Translations under genes and position numbers: made by a program
Assembly: GCA_041749015.1 (NCBI GenBank)
Contig: JBGTCD010000030.1
Span: 1-31,223 of the forward strand
DNA: 31,223 bases
Direction of reading: 5' to 3'
Source of the DNA: JBGTCD01 sp041749015
GTDB taxonomy: Bacteria > Bacteroidota > Bacteroidia > Cytophagales > Cyclobacteriaceae
The notes under the pieces: generated by a model
Databases searched by the model: none
What the model was told of the DNA's origin: nothing
Seen by the model: the letters and a program-made list of their open reading frames with translations, nothing else
In this document: positions 1 through 8,287 of the stretch, one piece after another
How the letters are laid out: every line of letters starts with the position of its first letter
How positions within the stretch are numbered: position 1 is the first letter of the stretch

Positions 1-1
1 A

Positions 2-442
2 ATTGGGGTATTAATGATCATGCCGATCATCCTTACCGCCCAGTCTAAAACAACTGAAAAATTGCATAAGCAATTTGATGATGCCACAGCTTTGGTTTTC
101 TATAAAAATACCTTAAGAATGGTTAACCAAAAGGAAAATCCTGAGTTTGATGCTTTGATAGAGGACATTGAAAAAATCAAAATGCTGACCATTCAAAAAA
201 TAGGGAAGGCGGAATTCAACAAGGCCAAGGCCGGTTTTGAAGCAGAAGATTTTGAAGAGCTCATGACGGTGCAGGAAGGTGGCAGTGACATTCTGCTCAT
301 GATCAAGGAGCACAAAGGCATAACTAAGGGCATGATAATGATGGTGCGTGAAGGAGAGCAGTTGATCCTCCTGGATGTAGTGGGCAGTATCCCATTTAAA
401 AATGCTGCCACTCTCCACCAATATCTTCCGACGGGCAGGTAG
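2..442 (+). CDS. DUF4252 domain protein, 5'-truncated by window edge
   Basis: The reading frame is open to the left edge. The first visible residues (IGVLMIMPIILTAQSK) look like the end of a signal peptide cut after TAQ, so the true start is probably outside the window and the ATG at 14 is internal to the leader. The remaining ~125 residues (repeated K/E-rich helices, then DILLMIKEHKGITKGMIMMVREG and a hydrophobic strand ILLDVVGSI) match the DUF4252 family, small exported proteins common in Bacteroidota and of unknown function. In this phylum DUF4252 genes often follow an ECF sigma factor gene; the gene to the left cannot be seen here. The family call is from memory of its pattern and is fairly secure; no catalytic residues are recognised. 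Confidence 0.75.
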   Translation: MGVLMIMPIILTAQSKTTEKLHKQFDDATALVFYKNTLRMVNQKENPEFDALIEDIEKIKMLTIQKIGKAEFNKAKAGFEAEDFEELMTVQEGGSDILLMIKEHKGITKGMIMMVREGEQLILLDVVGSIPFKNAATLHQYLPTGR

Positions 443-490
443 TTGTACATTATTGCCTTGCCCTCCTTATATTTACTGAAAAATAAGTAG

Positions 491-1387
491 TTGCAAGGAG
501 ACTTAACCACATCATCGCTTTCTAAAACTTACGGCAAGTTACAAGCCGTCAGGGACCTCGACCTCACCATCAATGCTGGAGAGGTCTTTGGTTTATTAGG
601 TCCCAATGGTAGCGGTAAAACAACTTTTCTGGGAATGGTTACCGGGGTGGTCAATCCTACCTCAGGGTCATTTCAGTGGTTTGGAGAACCCAACTCCCAC
701 CACCAGCGCAAGCGGATTGGCACCATTCTGGAAACACCAATTTTTTATCCTTATCTGTCCGGCAGAAAAAACCTTGAGCTTATCGCCAGGATTAAAGTAG
801 CCGACCCTTTAAGGATTGACCCGGTCCTGGACCGCGTAGACCTCCTATCAAGAGCAGATGATAAGTTCAAGACCTATTCCCTTGGGATGAAACAACGGCT
901 CGCTATTGCAGGAGCATTGCTGGGCGATCCGGACGTACTCATATTTGATGAGCCTACTAATGGGCTTGATCCGGAGGGTATTGCCCAGATGAGAACCCTC
1001 ATCAGCGGTATCGCCGAAACTGGAAAAACTATTATACTTGCCAGCCATCTGCTGGACGAAGTGCAAAAGATATGTACCCATTTTGGGGTATTGAGAAAGG
1101 GAGAACTCCTGCATTCAGGCCCAATCGATGAGGTGATGGGCAGCAAGGCCATGATCGAGGTATGGTCTGACGATCCAGGGCTGGAAGCAGCATTGAAATC
1201 CTTCAAAAACGGTATCAGGATCGAAGTGCAAAATGACAGGTTCATCCTACATGTGGACAAAGTAGGCGAAAGTGCCGCTTTGAATAAATATCTTTTTGAA
1301 AAAGGTATTACCGCTTCATTGCTGGTGCCCACCAAAAAGAGCCTAGAGAAGCAATTTATTGAAATTTTAGACCAGGCTGGCCGATGA
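491..1387 (+). CDS. ABC exporter ATP-binding protein
   Basis: ATPase subunit of a BcrA/CcmA-like ABC-2 exporter. Walker A GPNGSGKTT is at about 37-45, the signature YSLGMKQRL at about 129-137, Walker B DVLIFDEPTNGLD at about 148-160 and the H-loop His (LASHLLDE) near 186. A ~90-residue C-terminal extension follows, as usual in this subfamily. The start is unusual: the only in-frame initiator before the conserved SKTYGKLQAV strand is TTG at 491, directly after an in-frame TAG (488-490), and a purine-rich AAGGAG lies inside the first codons rather than upstream. The gene overlaps the following permease by 4 bases (ATGA), so the two are translationally coupled and should form one exporter. The substrate cannot be told from sequence; antibiotic-peptide or lipid export is typical. 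Confidence 0.9.
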   Translation: MQGDLTTSSLSKTYGKLQAVRDLDLTINAGEVFGLLGPNGSGKTTFLGMVTGVVNPTSGSFQWFGEPNSHHQRKRIGTILETPIFYPYLSGRKNLELIARIKVADPLRIDPVLDRVDLLSRADDKFKTYSLGMKQRLAIAGALLGDPDVLIFDEPTNGLDPEGIAQMRTLISGIAETGKTIILASHLLDEVQKICTHFGVLRKGELLHSGPIDEVMGSKAMIEVWSDDPGLEAALKSFKNGIRIEVQNDRFILHVDKVGESAALNKYLFEKGITASLLVPTKKSLEKQFIEILDQAGR

Positions 1388-2190
1388 ATCCAATCAAACT
1401 ACTCCAAATAGAATGGTATAAAATGCGGCATTATCGCACTTTTTGGGTGATCATGATCCTGTTCTTTGTGCTCCAGGGCCTATCGGTCTCCAGTGGTATG
1501 CTGGTGCTGGAATGGCTGAAAGTAAAAGTCCCGACTGACAGTGGCATTGACTTTACTAAAATTCCTATATACTTTTTCCCTGACATCTGGCAAAACCTCA
1601 CCTATGTATCAGTGTACTTTAAAGTAATCCCTGCCATTCTGGTAATTATTACTATTTCCAATGAGTTTAGCAATCGCACCATCAAGCAAAATATCATCGA
1701 TGGCATGAGTCGTGCGGAGTTTGTCCTGTCCAAATTTTTACTCATTTTAGTTATTTCTGTTGTTTCAACAGTATTTGTAATATTCATCGGGCTTATTTCG
1801 GGCCTTATATACACCCCCAGCCCCTCATTTAATGAAATATTTACCGACTTTTCATTTGTTGGGGCCTATTTTTTAGACCTCCTGGCTTACCTCACAATGG
1901 CCTTCCTCATTGCGATGTTGATACGGCGATCTGGATTATCCATAGCCCTGCTCCTGTTGGCCCTGCCTATCGAATATATATTTACTGCAAATATACCTGA
2001 TGCCCTGGCAGTCATAGTTCCTTACTTCCCGCAGCATGCTATTAATAACCTTATTAGTTTCCCTTTTTCACGGTATGCATTTTTGGAAATCGTAGACTAT
2101 GTACCCGTTAACATGGTCTTCACCGTAATACTTTACATCCTTTTGTTTTATGGGTTGATCAGCCTTAAGCTTAAAAAAAGCGATCTATAA
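1384..2190 (+). CDS. ABC-2 type exporter permease
   Basis: Integral membrane partner of the preceding ATPase, overlapping it by 4 bases. About six hydrophobic segments can be seen: TFWVIMILFFVLQGLSV, VIPAILVIITI, FLLILVISVVSTVFVIFIGLI, AYFLDLLAYLTMAFLIAML, SIALLLLALPIEYIF and MVFTVILYILLFYGLISL. The motif SNEFSNRTIKQNIIDGMSR between helices 2 and 3 is the typical ABC-2 cytoplasmic coupling segment (E-f-x-x-r-T). The protein ends with a short KLKKSDL tail. The length, 268 residues, is normal. It probably exports the same unknown substrate as its partner. Confidence 0.88.
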   Translation: MNPIKLLQIEWYKMRHYRTFWVIMILFFVLQGLSVSSGMLVLEWLKVKVPTDSGIDFTKIPIYFFPDIWQNLTYVSVYFKVIPAILVIITISNEFSNRTIKQNIIDGMSRAEFVLSKFLLILVISVVSTVFVIFIGLISGLIYTPSPSFNEIFTDFSFVGAYFLDLLAYLTMAFLIAMLIRRSGLSIALLLLALPIEYIFTANIPDALAVIVPYFPQHAINNLISFPFSRYAFLEIVDYVPVNMVFTVILYILLFYGLISLKLKKSDL

Positions 2191-2258
2191 AGTCATTTAA
2201 CTTTACTTTCTTTCCTTTACGTTTTTATGTATTAAATTAGAGCCTTAATTTAATATAC

Positions 2259-3422
2259 ATGAGACGCATTATCTTTTGTTTGGTATTGGGGCTGATTGGA
2301 AGCGAATTTGTTTTCAGTAAATCTCTTCAAGACAGCCTTCAATACGATATCACCAATACCTCCGGAATTGAAAAAGTCGATACCCTGAATACCCTCTTCC
2401 GGTACCACCTCAATCGGGATCCCAAAAAAGCATTTGAATATACCCAGGAGGCCTTGAACATTGCTCAGGATATCGACTATCAAAAAGGAATTGCCACCGC
2501 CATGAATAATATGGGAGTGGCCTATAAAAATCAGGGCATTTTCGATAAATCTCTCAAATTCTATATCGAAGCCCTTGAGATCAACAGGGAAATTAATAAT
2601 AAAGAAGGCATCGCCAATGCACTTAACAACATCGGTACTATTTATTCCCTGAAGTATGACCATGAGCGGGCCTTAGATTATTTTAAGGAAGCTCTGGGCA
2701 TCTATGAAAATCTGGGGAATGAAGACCGAATTTCCGGTGGTTTGAATAATATTGGGAATGTGTACTCTGACCTAAAGCGGTACGATGAAGCCTTGGAGTA
2801 CTACAACCGTGCCCTGGAAATCTCTGAAAAAAACGGGAATGTAAAAATCTCCCTGGACCCCATTACCAATATTGGTAACATATTTTTCTTTCAAAATAAT
2901 TATCCCAAGGCTTTAGATTATTACCGCAAGGCTCTGGAAATAGAAACAGAAAGTGGCAACTTGTCCGGACAGGCCTATGCGCTCACTAATATAGGGGTGA
3001 CCTATTTCAGAATGGATAACCTTGAGGAAGCCTTTGAAAATATTGAAATGGCGGAGCAGGTTGCCATAAGCATTGATGCTAATTTTCTATTGCGCAATAT
3101 CTACCGCACCAAGGCTGATATCTATTATTTGCAAAATAAACTTAAAGAGGCCTACGAAACCCGGATCATTTATGATAAGGTGAAAGATTATGTTTACAGT
3201 GAAGAAAGCAGCAGACGACTTGCCCAGCTTGAAACCGCCTTTGAATTTCAGGAAAAGGAAAAGCAATTGGAGATTTTAAGAAAGGAAAATGACATCAACG
3301 ACCTGAAAATAAAGAATAGCCGCATCATCGTAATCATTGGGGTAATGGGTGCAATCCTTGTTCTGGCTGGCCTATTTATTGCCTATTCTTTAAAAAAAGG
3401 CCGCAATCTTAAAGGACGATGA
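2259..3422 (+). CDS. TPR repeat protein with C-terminal coiled coil and membrane anchor
   Basis: An N-terminal signal segment (IIFCLVLGLIGSEFVFS) is followed by about six to seven tetratricopeptide repeats (residues ~45-300), recognisable by repeated NNIGxxY...ALDYYxxALEI units. A charged coiled coil (RRLAQLETAFEFQEKEKQLE) and one transmembrane helix (IIVIIGVMGAILVLAGLFIAYSL) end the protein. In Bacteroidota this architecture usually continues into a histidine kinase, LuxR or LytTR output domain inside the cell; here the protein stops just 9 residues after the helix. The next gene, a LytTR membrane protein, is in the same reading frame but separated by two stop codons (3420 and 3435). It is probably the periplasmic sensing half of a two-protein signalling device, an inference from architecture and adjacency. 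Confidence 0.85.
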   Translation: MRRIIFCLVLGLIGSEFVFSKSLQDSLQYDITNTSGIEKVDTLNTLFRYHLNRDPKKAFEYTQEALNIAQDIDYQKGIATAMNNMGVAYKNQGIFDKSLKFYIEALEINREINNKEGIANALNNIGTIYSLKYDHERALDYFKEALGIYENLGNEDRISGGLNNIGNVYSDLKRYDEALEYYNRALEISEKNGNVKISLDPITNIGNIFFFQNNYPKALDYYRKALEIETESGNLSGQAYALTNIGVTYFRMDNLEEAFENIEMAEQVAISIDANFLLRNIYRTKADIYYLQNKLKEAYETRIIYDKVKDYVYSEESSRRLAQLETAFEFQEKEKQLEILRKENDINDLKIKNSRIIVIIGVMGAILVLAGLFIAYSLKKGRNLKGR

Positions 3423-3482
3423 ATTGGTCAGGGGTAAATTTTGAATTGGATAAAAGCGGTCCTTCTTTTAAAGATTCCTCCA

Positions 3483-4367
3483 ATGATCCTCATAGTTAGA
3501 AAAGTCAAAAATTTCTTTGGTCAACCGTATCCTCTATACTATTTCATGGGGTTTGGAGGAATTTTTGTTTTTCTAGGGGTTTTTATTTTCATCCTGCTTT
3601 TTACCTATTTTTTTGAACCCTTTATGGTTAACAGAGCAGAGCACCGAATGAGCTACTTTTGGATTTGCTTGATTCATTCCGGATTGGTTACTGCCATCGC
3701 GCTGCTTTATTTCTTTCTACTTGGGACAATCCTGAAGGCCTATGATCAATGGACAGTTGGCAAGGAGTTTTTGCACTTGAGTATTGTATTCCTTCTAATA
3801 GGCATAGGTAATTTTTTAATCCGTGATGTGATATACGACAACCCTAACAATTGGTCATTAGGTTACTTGTTGGAGGAGATTAGAAATACATTTTTGGTTG
3901 GCTCATTAATCATTGTAATTTTTGTACCCATCAATTATATTCTGATGCTGCGAAAAAATGTGAGCGATTCTATGGATTTAAAAGCAGTACCTAATAGCGG
4001 GTTTCATCAAGATGGCACTTCCAAATTGGCTATTAAAACGCAACTTAATACAGATGATTTTGAACTAAGCCCGGAAAATTTGCTTTTGGCTCGGGCAGAT
4101 GGCAATTATCTGGAGCTGTATGTGGATAATAAAAGTAAAATACAAAAGCTTGTCAAGCGAATGACTCTAAAGGAACTAGAAGTACAGCTAGCCCATTTCC
4201 ACTTTATCCAAAAAACCCATCGTGCTTATTTAGTCAATCTCCAGAAAGTACATTCTACTAAAGGCAATGCGCAAGGATATCAATTGCGAGTGAATGGTAT
4301 TGATGAATTTGTACCTGTTTCAAGGTCTATGCTTGCAGGGTTTAAAGAAAGATTGAATGCTGGTTAA
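3483..4367 (+). CDS. Membrane-bound LytTR family DNA-binding regulator
   Basis: The N-terminal half has four hydrophobic helices (FMGFGGIFVFLGVFIFILLF, GLVTAIALLYFFLLGTI, FLHLSIVFLLIGIGNFLI, FLVGSLIIVIFVPINYIL). The C-terminal ~100 residues are a LytTR DNA-binding domain: LLLARADGNYLELY, then VKRMTLKELEVQL, FIQKTHRAYLVNL and FVPVSRSMLAGFKERL. This 4TM-LytTR layout with an N-terminal FFGQPYPLYY segment is a common Bacteroidota type. I chose ATG 3483 because family members begin shortly before the FFGQPYP-like stretch. A TTG at 3441 in the same frame, preceded by AGGGG, would add 14 residues. It follows the TPR protein closely and may act as its output partner. Its target genes are unknown. Confidence 0.85.
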   Translation: MILIVRKVKNFFGQPYPLYYFMGFGGIFVFLGVFIFILLFTYFFEPFMVNRAEHRMSYFWICLIHSGLVTAIALLYFFLLGTILKAYDQWTVGKEFLHLSIVFLLIGIGNFLIRDVIYDNPNNWSLGYLLEEIRNTFLVGSLIIVIFVPINYILMLRKNVSDSMDLKAVPNSGFHQDGTSKLAIKTQLNTDDFELSPENLLLARADGNYLELYVDNKSKIQKLVKRMTLKELEVQLAHFHFIQKTHRAYLVNLQKVHSTKGNAQGYQLRVNGIDEFVPVSRSMLAGFKERLNAG

Positions 4368-4407
4368 CTAATCCTTGCATTCCATCACAAAAGCATGCAG
4401 CCTGCCC

Positions 4408-4433
4408 CAATAGGCTTTATCCTATTAGATTTT
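4408..4433 (+). terminator. Possible weak terminator after LytTR gene
   Basis: An inverted repeat AATAGG (4408-4413) / CCTATT (4420-4425) with a 6-base loop is followed by AGA and five T's (4429-4433). The stem is short and AT-rich, so this is only a weak candidate. Confidence 0.3.
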
Positions 4434-4468
4434 TAGTTCAGATTTGATCCATCATCAATTGAAAAATT

Positions 4469-5590
4469 ATGAGAAGATACGATCTGGATTGGCTGAGGGT
4501 AATCGTCTTTGGCCTTCTAATTCTCTACCATGTGGGCATGTTTTTTGTGCCTTGGGGCTTTCATATCAAAAACAACGTCATCTATGATTGGGTCACCTGG
4601 CCCATGTTGTTTCTGAACCAGTGGCGACTGCCCATCCTCTTTGTCATCTCTGGCATGGGTACCTGGTATGCCTTGGGCAAACGTAGTGCCTTGCAATTTG
4701 CAGGGGAGCGCATCAAGCGCTTACTATTGCCTCTTGTATTTGGAATGCTAGTGATTATCCCCCCTCAAGTATATGTAGAGCGATTGGCAAAGGGTCATTT
4801 TAATATAGGTTATTTTGACTTTTGGCCGGCATTAGCCTTTGATGGCGTGTATCCAGAGGGCAATCTGAGCTGGCACCATCTGTGGTTTTTGCCCTATTTG
4901 CTGCTGTTTTCTTTAGTTATGGCCCCATTGTTTTTCTATTTAAAGAATAAGTCCGGTAATGCGTATTTCCGAAATTTGAGTGCCTGGATATCAGGTTTTC
5001 GACCACAGCTGATTTGGTTGTTCTTGCCCTTTTACTTCGCTTATACTATTATGCGAGAATTCTTCCCCGTCACCCATGACTTAATAAATGATTTTTATAC
5101 GCTTTACAACTACCTTTTGTTTTTTGTTGCGGGATTTAGTTTAGCAGGAGTAGGTAAGCCATTTTGGGACAAGGTACAATCAAACAGAAGGAAACTACTG
5201 ATAGCAGGAGTGCTGTGCTTTACCATCTATATGCTGATGGATAGGTTGATTGAGCATACCGTTATCATGCATTTTATCCGCAATACCTTTAAGGTGGCTA
5301 ATATTTGGCTGTGGATTTTGGTTTGCTTTGGTTATGCTGCCCAATACCTGAATAGAGAAAGTAAAATACTCCGTTACGCCAATGAGTCAGTGTACCCTTT
5401 CTACATACTGCATCAAAGCGTGATGCTGGTAATCTGTTATTGGTTGATGGATTGGGAGCAGGGATTATTGGTTAAAGCATCGCTTTTAATTGTCGGTACT
5501 TTTGGGATATCCTGGTTGATTTATGAATTTTTGATTCGGAGATGGAGGTGGGTAAGACCATTCTTTGGATTGAAGTATAGGAAGGTATAA
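4469..5590 (+). CDS. Acyltransferase-3 family membrane protein
   Basis: Polytopic membrane acyltransferase of the Acyl_transf_3 (OpgC/OafA-like) family, 373 residues with about ten hydrophobic helices. The opening RRYDLDWLRVIVFGLLILYH carries the conserved arginine and the helix-1 histidine. NQWRLPILFVISGMGTWYAL and RIKRLLLPLVFGMLVIIPP are typical of helices 2-3, and LSWHHLWFLPYLL and YPFYILHQSVMLVICY are further conserved blocks, with the second His late in the protein. Such enzymes move acyl groups (acetyl, succinyl and others) onto sugars or lipids at the cytoplasmic membrane; the acceptor is unknown here. The gene stands alone between the LytTR regulator and a serine hydrolase on the same strand, with ~100-base gaps on both sides, so it could be a separate transcript. 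Confidence 0.88.
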   Translation: MRRYDLDWLRVIVFGLLILYHVGMFFVPWGFHIKNNVIYDWVTWPMLFLNQWRLPILFVISGMGTWYALGKRSALQFAGERIKRLLLPLVFGMLVIIPPQVYVERLAKGHFNIGYFDFWPALAFDGVYPEGNLSWHHLWFLPYLLLFSLVMAPLFFYLKNKSGNAYFRNLSAWISGFRPQLIWLFLPFYFAYTIMREFFPVTHDLINDFYTLYNYLLFFVAGFSLAGVGKPFWDKVQSNRRKLLIAGVLCFTIYMLMDRLIEHTVIMHFIRNTFKVANIWLWILVCFGYAAQYLNRESKILRYANESVYPFYILHQSVMLVICYWLMDWEQGLLVKASLLIVGTFGISWLIYEFLIRRWRWVRPFFGLKYRKV

Positions 5591-5676
5591 ATCTTTGAGA
5601 CTGATATTTTCATTTTCCAGTAAAATCAGGTTTTGGAATTTTATTATGTCCGAAATTTTTAAATAAATATTGACCC

Positions 5677-6837
5677 ATGAAAACAAGAAAAATAACTCTA
5701 GCACTAATTGCAGGTTTGATAATATTTTTCACCTGTATGCAATGTACTACCAAATGCTATCTAGGCAGATGGGTAATTTGGAATCATTCAGATATTGAAG
5801 ATTACATGAAGTTTCCAAAATATTCTTTCAATGCTTCAAGCAAGCCTTTTTATTTTCACAGCAACTTCGATTTAACTTTTGATTCATTGCATGTCACAGA
5901 AAAAAAGAATAAGAAAAAACCTTTGTATCAAATTCTTGAGGAAAGCCACACAACAGCCTTCCTTATTATCAGGAATGACACTATTTTGTATGAAAAATAT
6001 TTAAATGGGTATGACAGGCAATCAATAAACACCTCTTTTTCAACAGCAAAATCATTAACTTCTTTATTGGTTGGAGCTGTTATAGATGATGGCTTCATTA
6101 CTTCTGAAAACGACAAGGTCACTGATTACCTACCCGAATTGTTACAAATTGATCCAAACTATTCCTATTTAAAATTATCTCATCTTTTGGATATGCGCAG
6201 CGGTATTCAATTTAAAGACCATGACCTGCCATGGGGTGATAAACCTAAGGCATATTACCATCCCAGACTTAGGGAAAGAGTTTCAAAACTACCGCTAACT
6301 TCCAAACCCGGTGGAGACTTTAAGTACAATTCATACAATCCTATTTTGATAGGATTAGTTATAGAAAGAACGACAGGTCTCTCACCGGCAAAGTACTTTG
6401 AACAAAAAATATGGAATCAGCTTGGAATGGAATATGACGGGTCGTGGAGTATGGATAGTGAAGAGTCACAGACAGTCAAAATGGAGAGCGGGTTGAACCT
6501 CCGTGCTATTGACTTCGCAAAATTCGGCAGAATCGTGCTTAATTATGGAAAATGGGATGAGCAACAAATTATTTCTGAACAATGGTTTAGATATAGTTTT
6601 TCAATTTTACCGGAACATAATCTTACAGATTTTGGGGAAGAGATTTACTATAAGAATTTTTGGTGGTTATATAGTAAGGACAAAAAGGATCCATACATTA
6701 TTTCAGGATGGGGTCACTTGGGTCAATATCTGTATATTTTTCCGGACAAACAGTTGATTATTGTAAGAATGGGCAAAAAAAAGGGCAATGTTGACTCCTG
6801 GGGTAAGATTTTCAAGGAGATTGCAGGCTATGAATGA
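5677..6837 (+). CDS. Serine hydrolase, beta-lactamase class C / CubicO-like, probable lipoprotein
   Basis: A class C beta-lactamase fold serine hydrolase of 386 residues. The nucleophile motif S-T-A-K is at 122-125, the second motif Y-N-S at about 217-219 (FKYNSYNPILIG) and the third motif H-L-G at about 347-349 (GWGHLGQY). The N-terminus (LALIAGLIIFFTCMQC) is a signal segment with a cysteine that may be lipidated, so the enzyme is likely exported. Members act as esterases, DD-peptidases or amidases; the substrate cannot be read from sequence. Base composition is clearly more AT-rich than the surrounding housekeeping genes (a sampled 60-base line at 6541 has about 27% G+C, against about 63% in a sampled aconitase line), which hints at horizontal acquisition. 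Confidence 0.88.
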   Translation: MKTRKITLALIAGLIIFFTCMQCTTKCYLGRWVIWNHSDIEDYMKFPKYSFNASSKPFYFHSNFDLTFDSLHVTEKKNKKKPLYQILEESHTTAFLIIRNDTILYEKYLNGYDRQSINTSFSTAKSLTSLLVGAVIDDGFITSENDKVTDYLPELLQIDPNYSYLKLSHLLDMRSGIQFKDHDLPWGDKPKAYYHPRLRERVSKLPLTSKPGGDFKYNSYNPILIGLVIERTTGLSPAKYFEQKIWNQLGMEYDGSWSMDSEESQTVKMESGLNLRAIDFAKFGRIVLNYGKWDEQQIISEQWFRYSFSILPEHNLTDFGEEIYYKNFWWLYSKDKKDPYIISGWGHLGQYLYIFPDKQLIIVRMGKKKGNVDSWGKIFKEIAGYE

Positions 6838-7064
6838 TAGTATTGGCCAAACTTAGGGATGTATGCATCTATACTATTTTCTTACAGAAACTGCAATGAT
6901 TCTCCGCTGCTGTATTCTAGCAAACAATTAATATTTTCATTACCTTTCATTTTCGAGTTATGCAGCAGGCACAGCGTATGTGGCAATAGTGGTAGAAGTG
7001 GTAATTCCCTGCCTGCGCTGCTGCTTCGGCAAAGAAATAACTACTCAATTAAATCTGAAAGATA

Positions 7065-7943
7065 TTGGAATCCAACATACTCACCGCAGTATTTCTACCC
7101 CTGGCCCTGGGAATTATTATGCTGGGCATGGGCCTTTCCCTTACAATCGCCGATTTCAAAAGAGTGGCCATTTACCCAAAGGCCACCATAATTGGCTTAT
7201 CTAATCAGCTTATACTTTTGCCACTGATCGCTTTTGGCATCCTGTACATATTTCCGATGCAAGCTGAATTGGCCGTGGGTTTTATGATCCTTGCTGCTTG
7301 CCCAGGTGGGGCTACATCCAACTTACTGTCACACCTGGCCAAAGGGGATACCGCATTATCCATTACCCTGACGGCCATCTCCAGTGTGATTACGGTCTTT
7401 ACCATCCCCCTGATAATCAATTATTCCATGGAGGTATTTCTTGGTGAAGGCTTGTTCGTCAAGCTGCCGGTATTGGAAACCATGGGGCAGATCTTCATCG
7501 TCACGGTGATCCCGGTATCTATCGGCATGTGGATAAAATCAAAAAAGCCGAAGCTGGCAGAAAGATTCCAGAAGCCTGTGAAAATTGCTTCTGCTATATT
7601 TATCGTTGTGATTATATTGGGGGCCATCCTCAAAGAAAGGGAGAGCCTTGTGCCGTTTTTTGCTCAAGTGGGGTTACCTGCATTTCTTTTAAACCTTGTC
7701 ACCCTTTTGGTAGGCTTTGGAACAGCACGATTGCTAAAACTCAGTGGTCCTCAAAGTGCGTCCATTAGCATAGAGTCAGGGATTCAAAATGGCACCCTGG
7801 CCATAGCGATTGCTACCAGTAGTGTATTGCTCAACAACCCACAGATGGCCATTCCGCCGGCTGTTTATTCGCTGATCATGTTTGGGCTTGGCGGGCTGGC
7901 TGTATATATTTTCAGTCGCAAAAAAGTGCGACAGCTGGCTTGA
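7065..7943 (+). CDS. Bile acid:sodium symporter family (BASS) transporter
   Basis: A 292-residue membrane protein with about nine hydrophobic helices. The hallmark SBF/BASS motif CPGGATSNLLSHLAKGDTALSITLT is seen at about residues 88-112 and a second conserved stretch, SISIESGIQNGTLAIAIATS, near 230-250. These correspond to the two sodium-binding crossover regions of the family. Family members import organic anions with Na+ (bile acids, pantoate, 2-keto acids); the substrate here is unknown. The start is probably TTG 7065, because it gives the normal N-terminus ESNILTAVFLPLALGIIMLGMGLSL; the next ATG would remove most of helix 1. The gene stands alone, with a 227-base gap upstream. Confidence 0.88.
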   Translation: MESNILTAVFLPLALGIIMLGMGLSLTIADFKRVAIYPKATIIGLSNQLILLPLIAFGILYIFPMQAELAVGFMILAACPGGATSNLLSHLAKGDTALSITLTAISSVITVFTIPLIINYSMEVFLGEGLFVKLPVLETMGQIFIVTVIPVSIGMWIKSKKPKLAERFQKPVKIASAIFIVVIILGAILKERESLVPFFAQVGLPAFLLNLVTLLVGFGTARLLKLSGPQSASISIESGIQNGTLAIAIATSSVLLNNPQMAIPPAVYSLIMFGLGGLAVYIFSRKKVRQLA

Positions 7944-8082
7944 TTTAAAGAAAAGATCTTTGCTGAAATCGCCCTTGAAAACTGTGCATTTAGACCAGGA
8001 TCAAATTCTTTCAAATAATAGAAAAAGGAATTTTTAAAAGTTATTTATAAACCTTATTATTGCAGAAATAACCTAAGAAATT

Positions 8083-8214
8083 ATGTTTGATGTTGTAGTC
8101 GGAGACGGTGCTAATTTATTTGTGATCATCGTATGTATTTTGGCAGGAGCCGGGGCCGGTATTGCCGCTACCGATTTCCTAAAGACCAAGGAAGAAAACA
8201 AGGACGAAGAGTAA
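8083..8214 (+). CDS. Small single-helix membrane protein, 43 residues
   Basis: A short frame from ATG 8083 to TAA 8212-8214 encodes 43 residues: an acidic N-terminus (MFDVVVGDGANL), one hydrophobic Gly/Ala-rich helix (FVIIVCILAGAGAGIAA) and a very charged tail (TDFLKTKEENKDEE). The layout is that of a real single-pass membrane miniprotein rather than a random frame: the helix is clean, the tail has positive then negative charges and the protein has one Cys. No family is recognised. It lies between the BASS transporter (139 bases upstream, same strand) and the convergent FKBP gene. A poor -7-like box (TATTATTG, 8055-8062) precedes it. GTG or other starts are not needed. Confidence 0.6.
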   Translation: MFDVVVGDGANLFVIIVCILAGAGAGIAATDFLKTKEENKDEE

Positions 8215-8247
8215 GCCCCCGTCCTTGCTAATTATTGCCTCATTATA

Positions 8248-8266
8248 AACTTTCCTTTCGAAAGTT
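8248..8266. terminator. Possible bidirectional terminator between miniprotein and FKBP genes
   Basis: An inverted repeat AACTTTC (8248-8254) / GAAAGTT (8260-8266) with a 5-base loop lies between two convergent genes. The stem is A/T-rich and neither side has a strong T tract, so confidence is low. Confidence 0.3.
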
Positions 8267-8287
8267 CTTCAAAAGATTGTCTTTAAA

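Noticed and set aside
3392..3398. Frameshift in the A7 run joining the TPR protein to the LytTR gene
   Set aside because: A +1 or -1 change here leads to an early stop in both alternative frames, and the LytTR gene is already in the same frame as the TPR gene; so no shift would fuse them.
6859..7204. Two overlapping small frames (starting 6859 and 6980) before the BASS transporter
   Set aside because: Both run into the transporter's coding region in other frames, lack any domain, and are rich in residues from low-complexity out-of-frame reading (e.g. CWAWAFPLQ). Treated as shadows.
7952..7961. Palindrome AAAGATCTTT just after the BASS transporter stop
   Set aside because: Ten-base palindromes of A/T-rich sequence are common by chance; no promoter or similar copy nearby.
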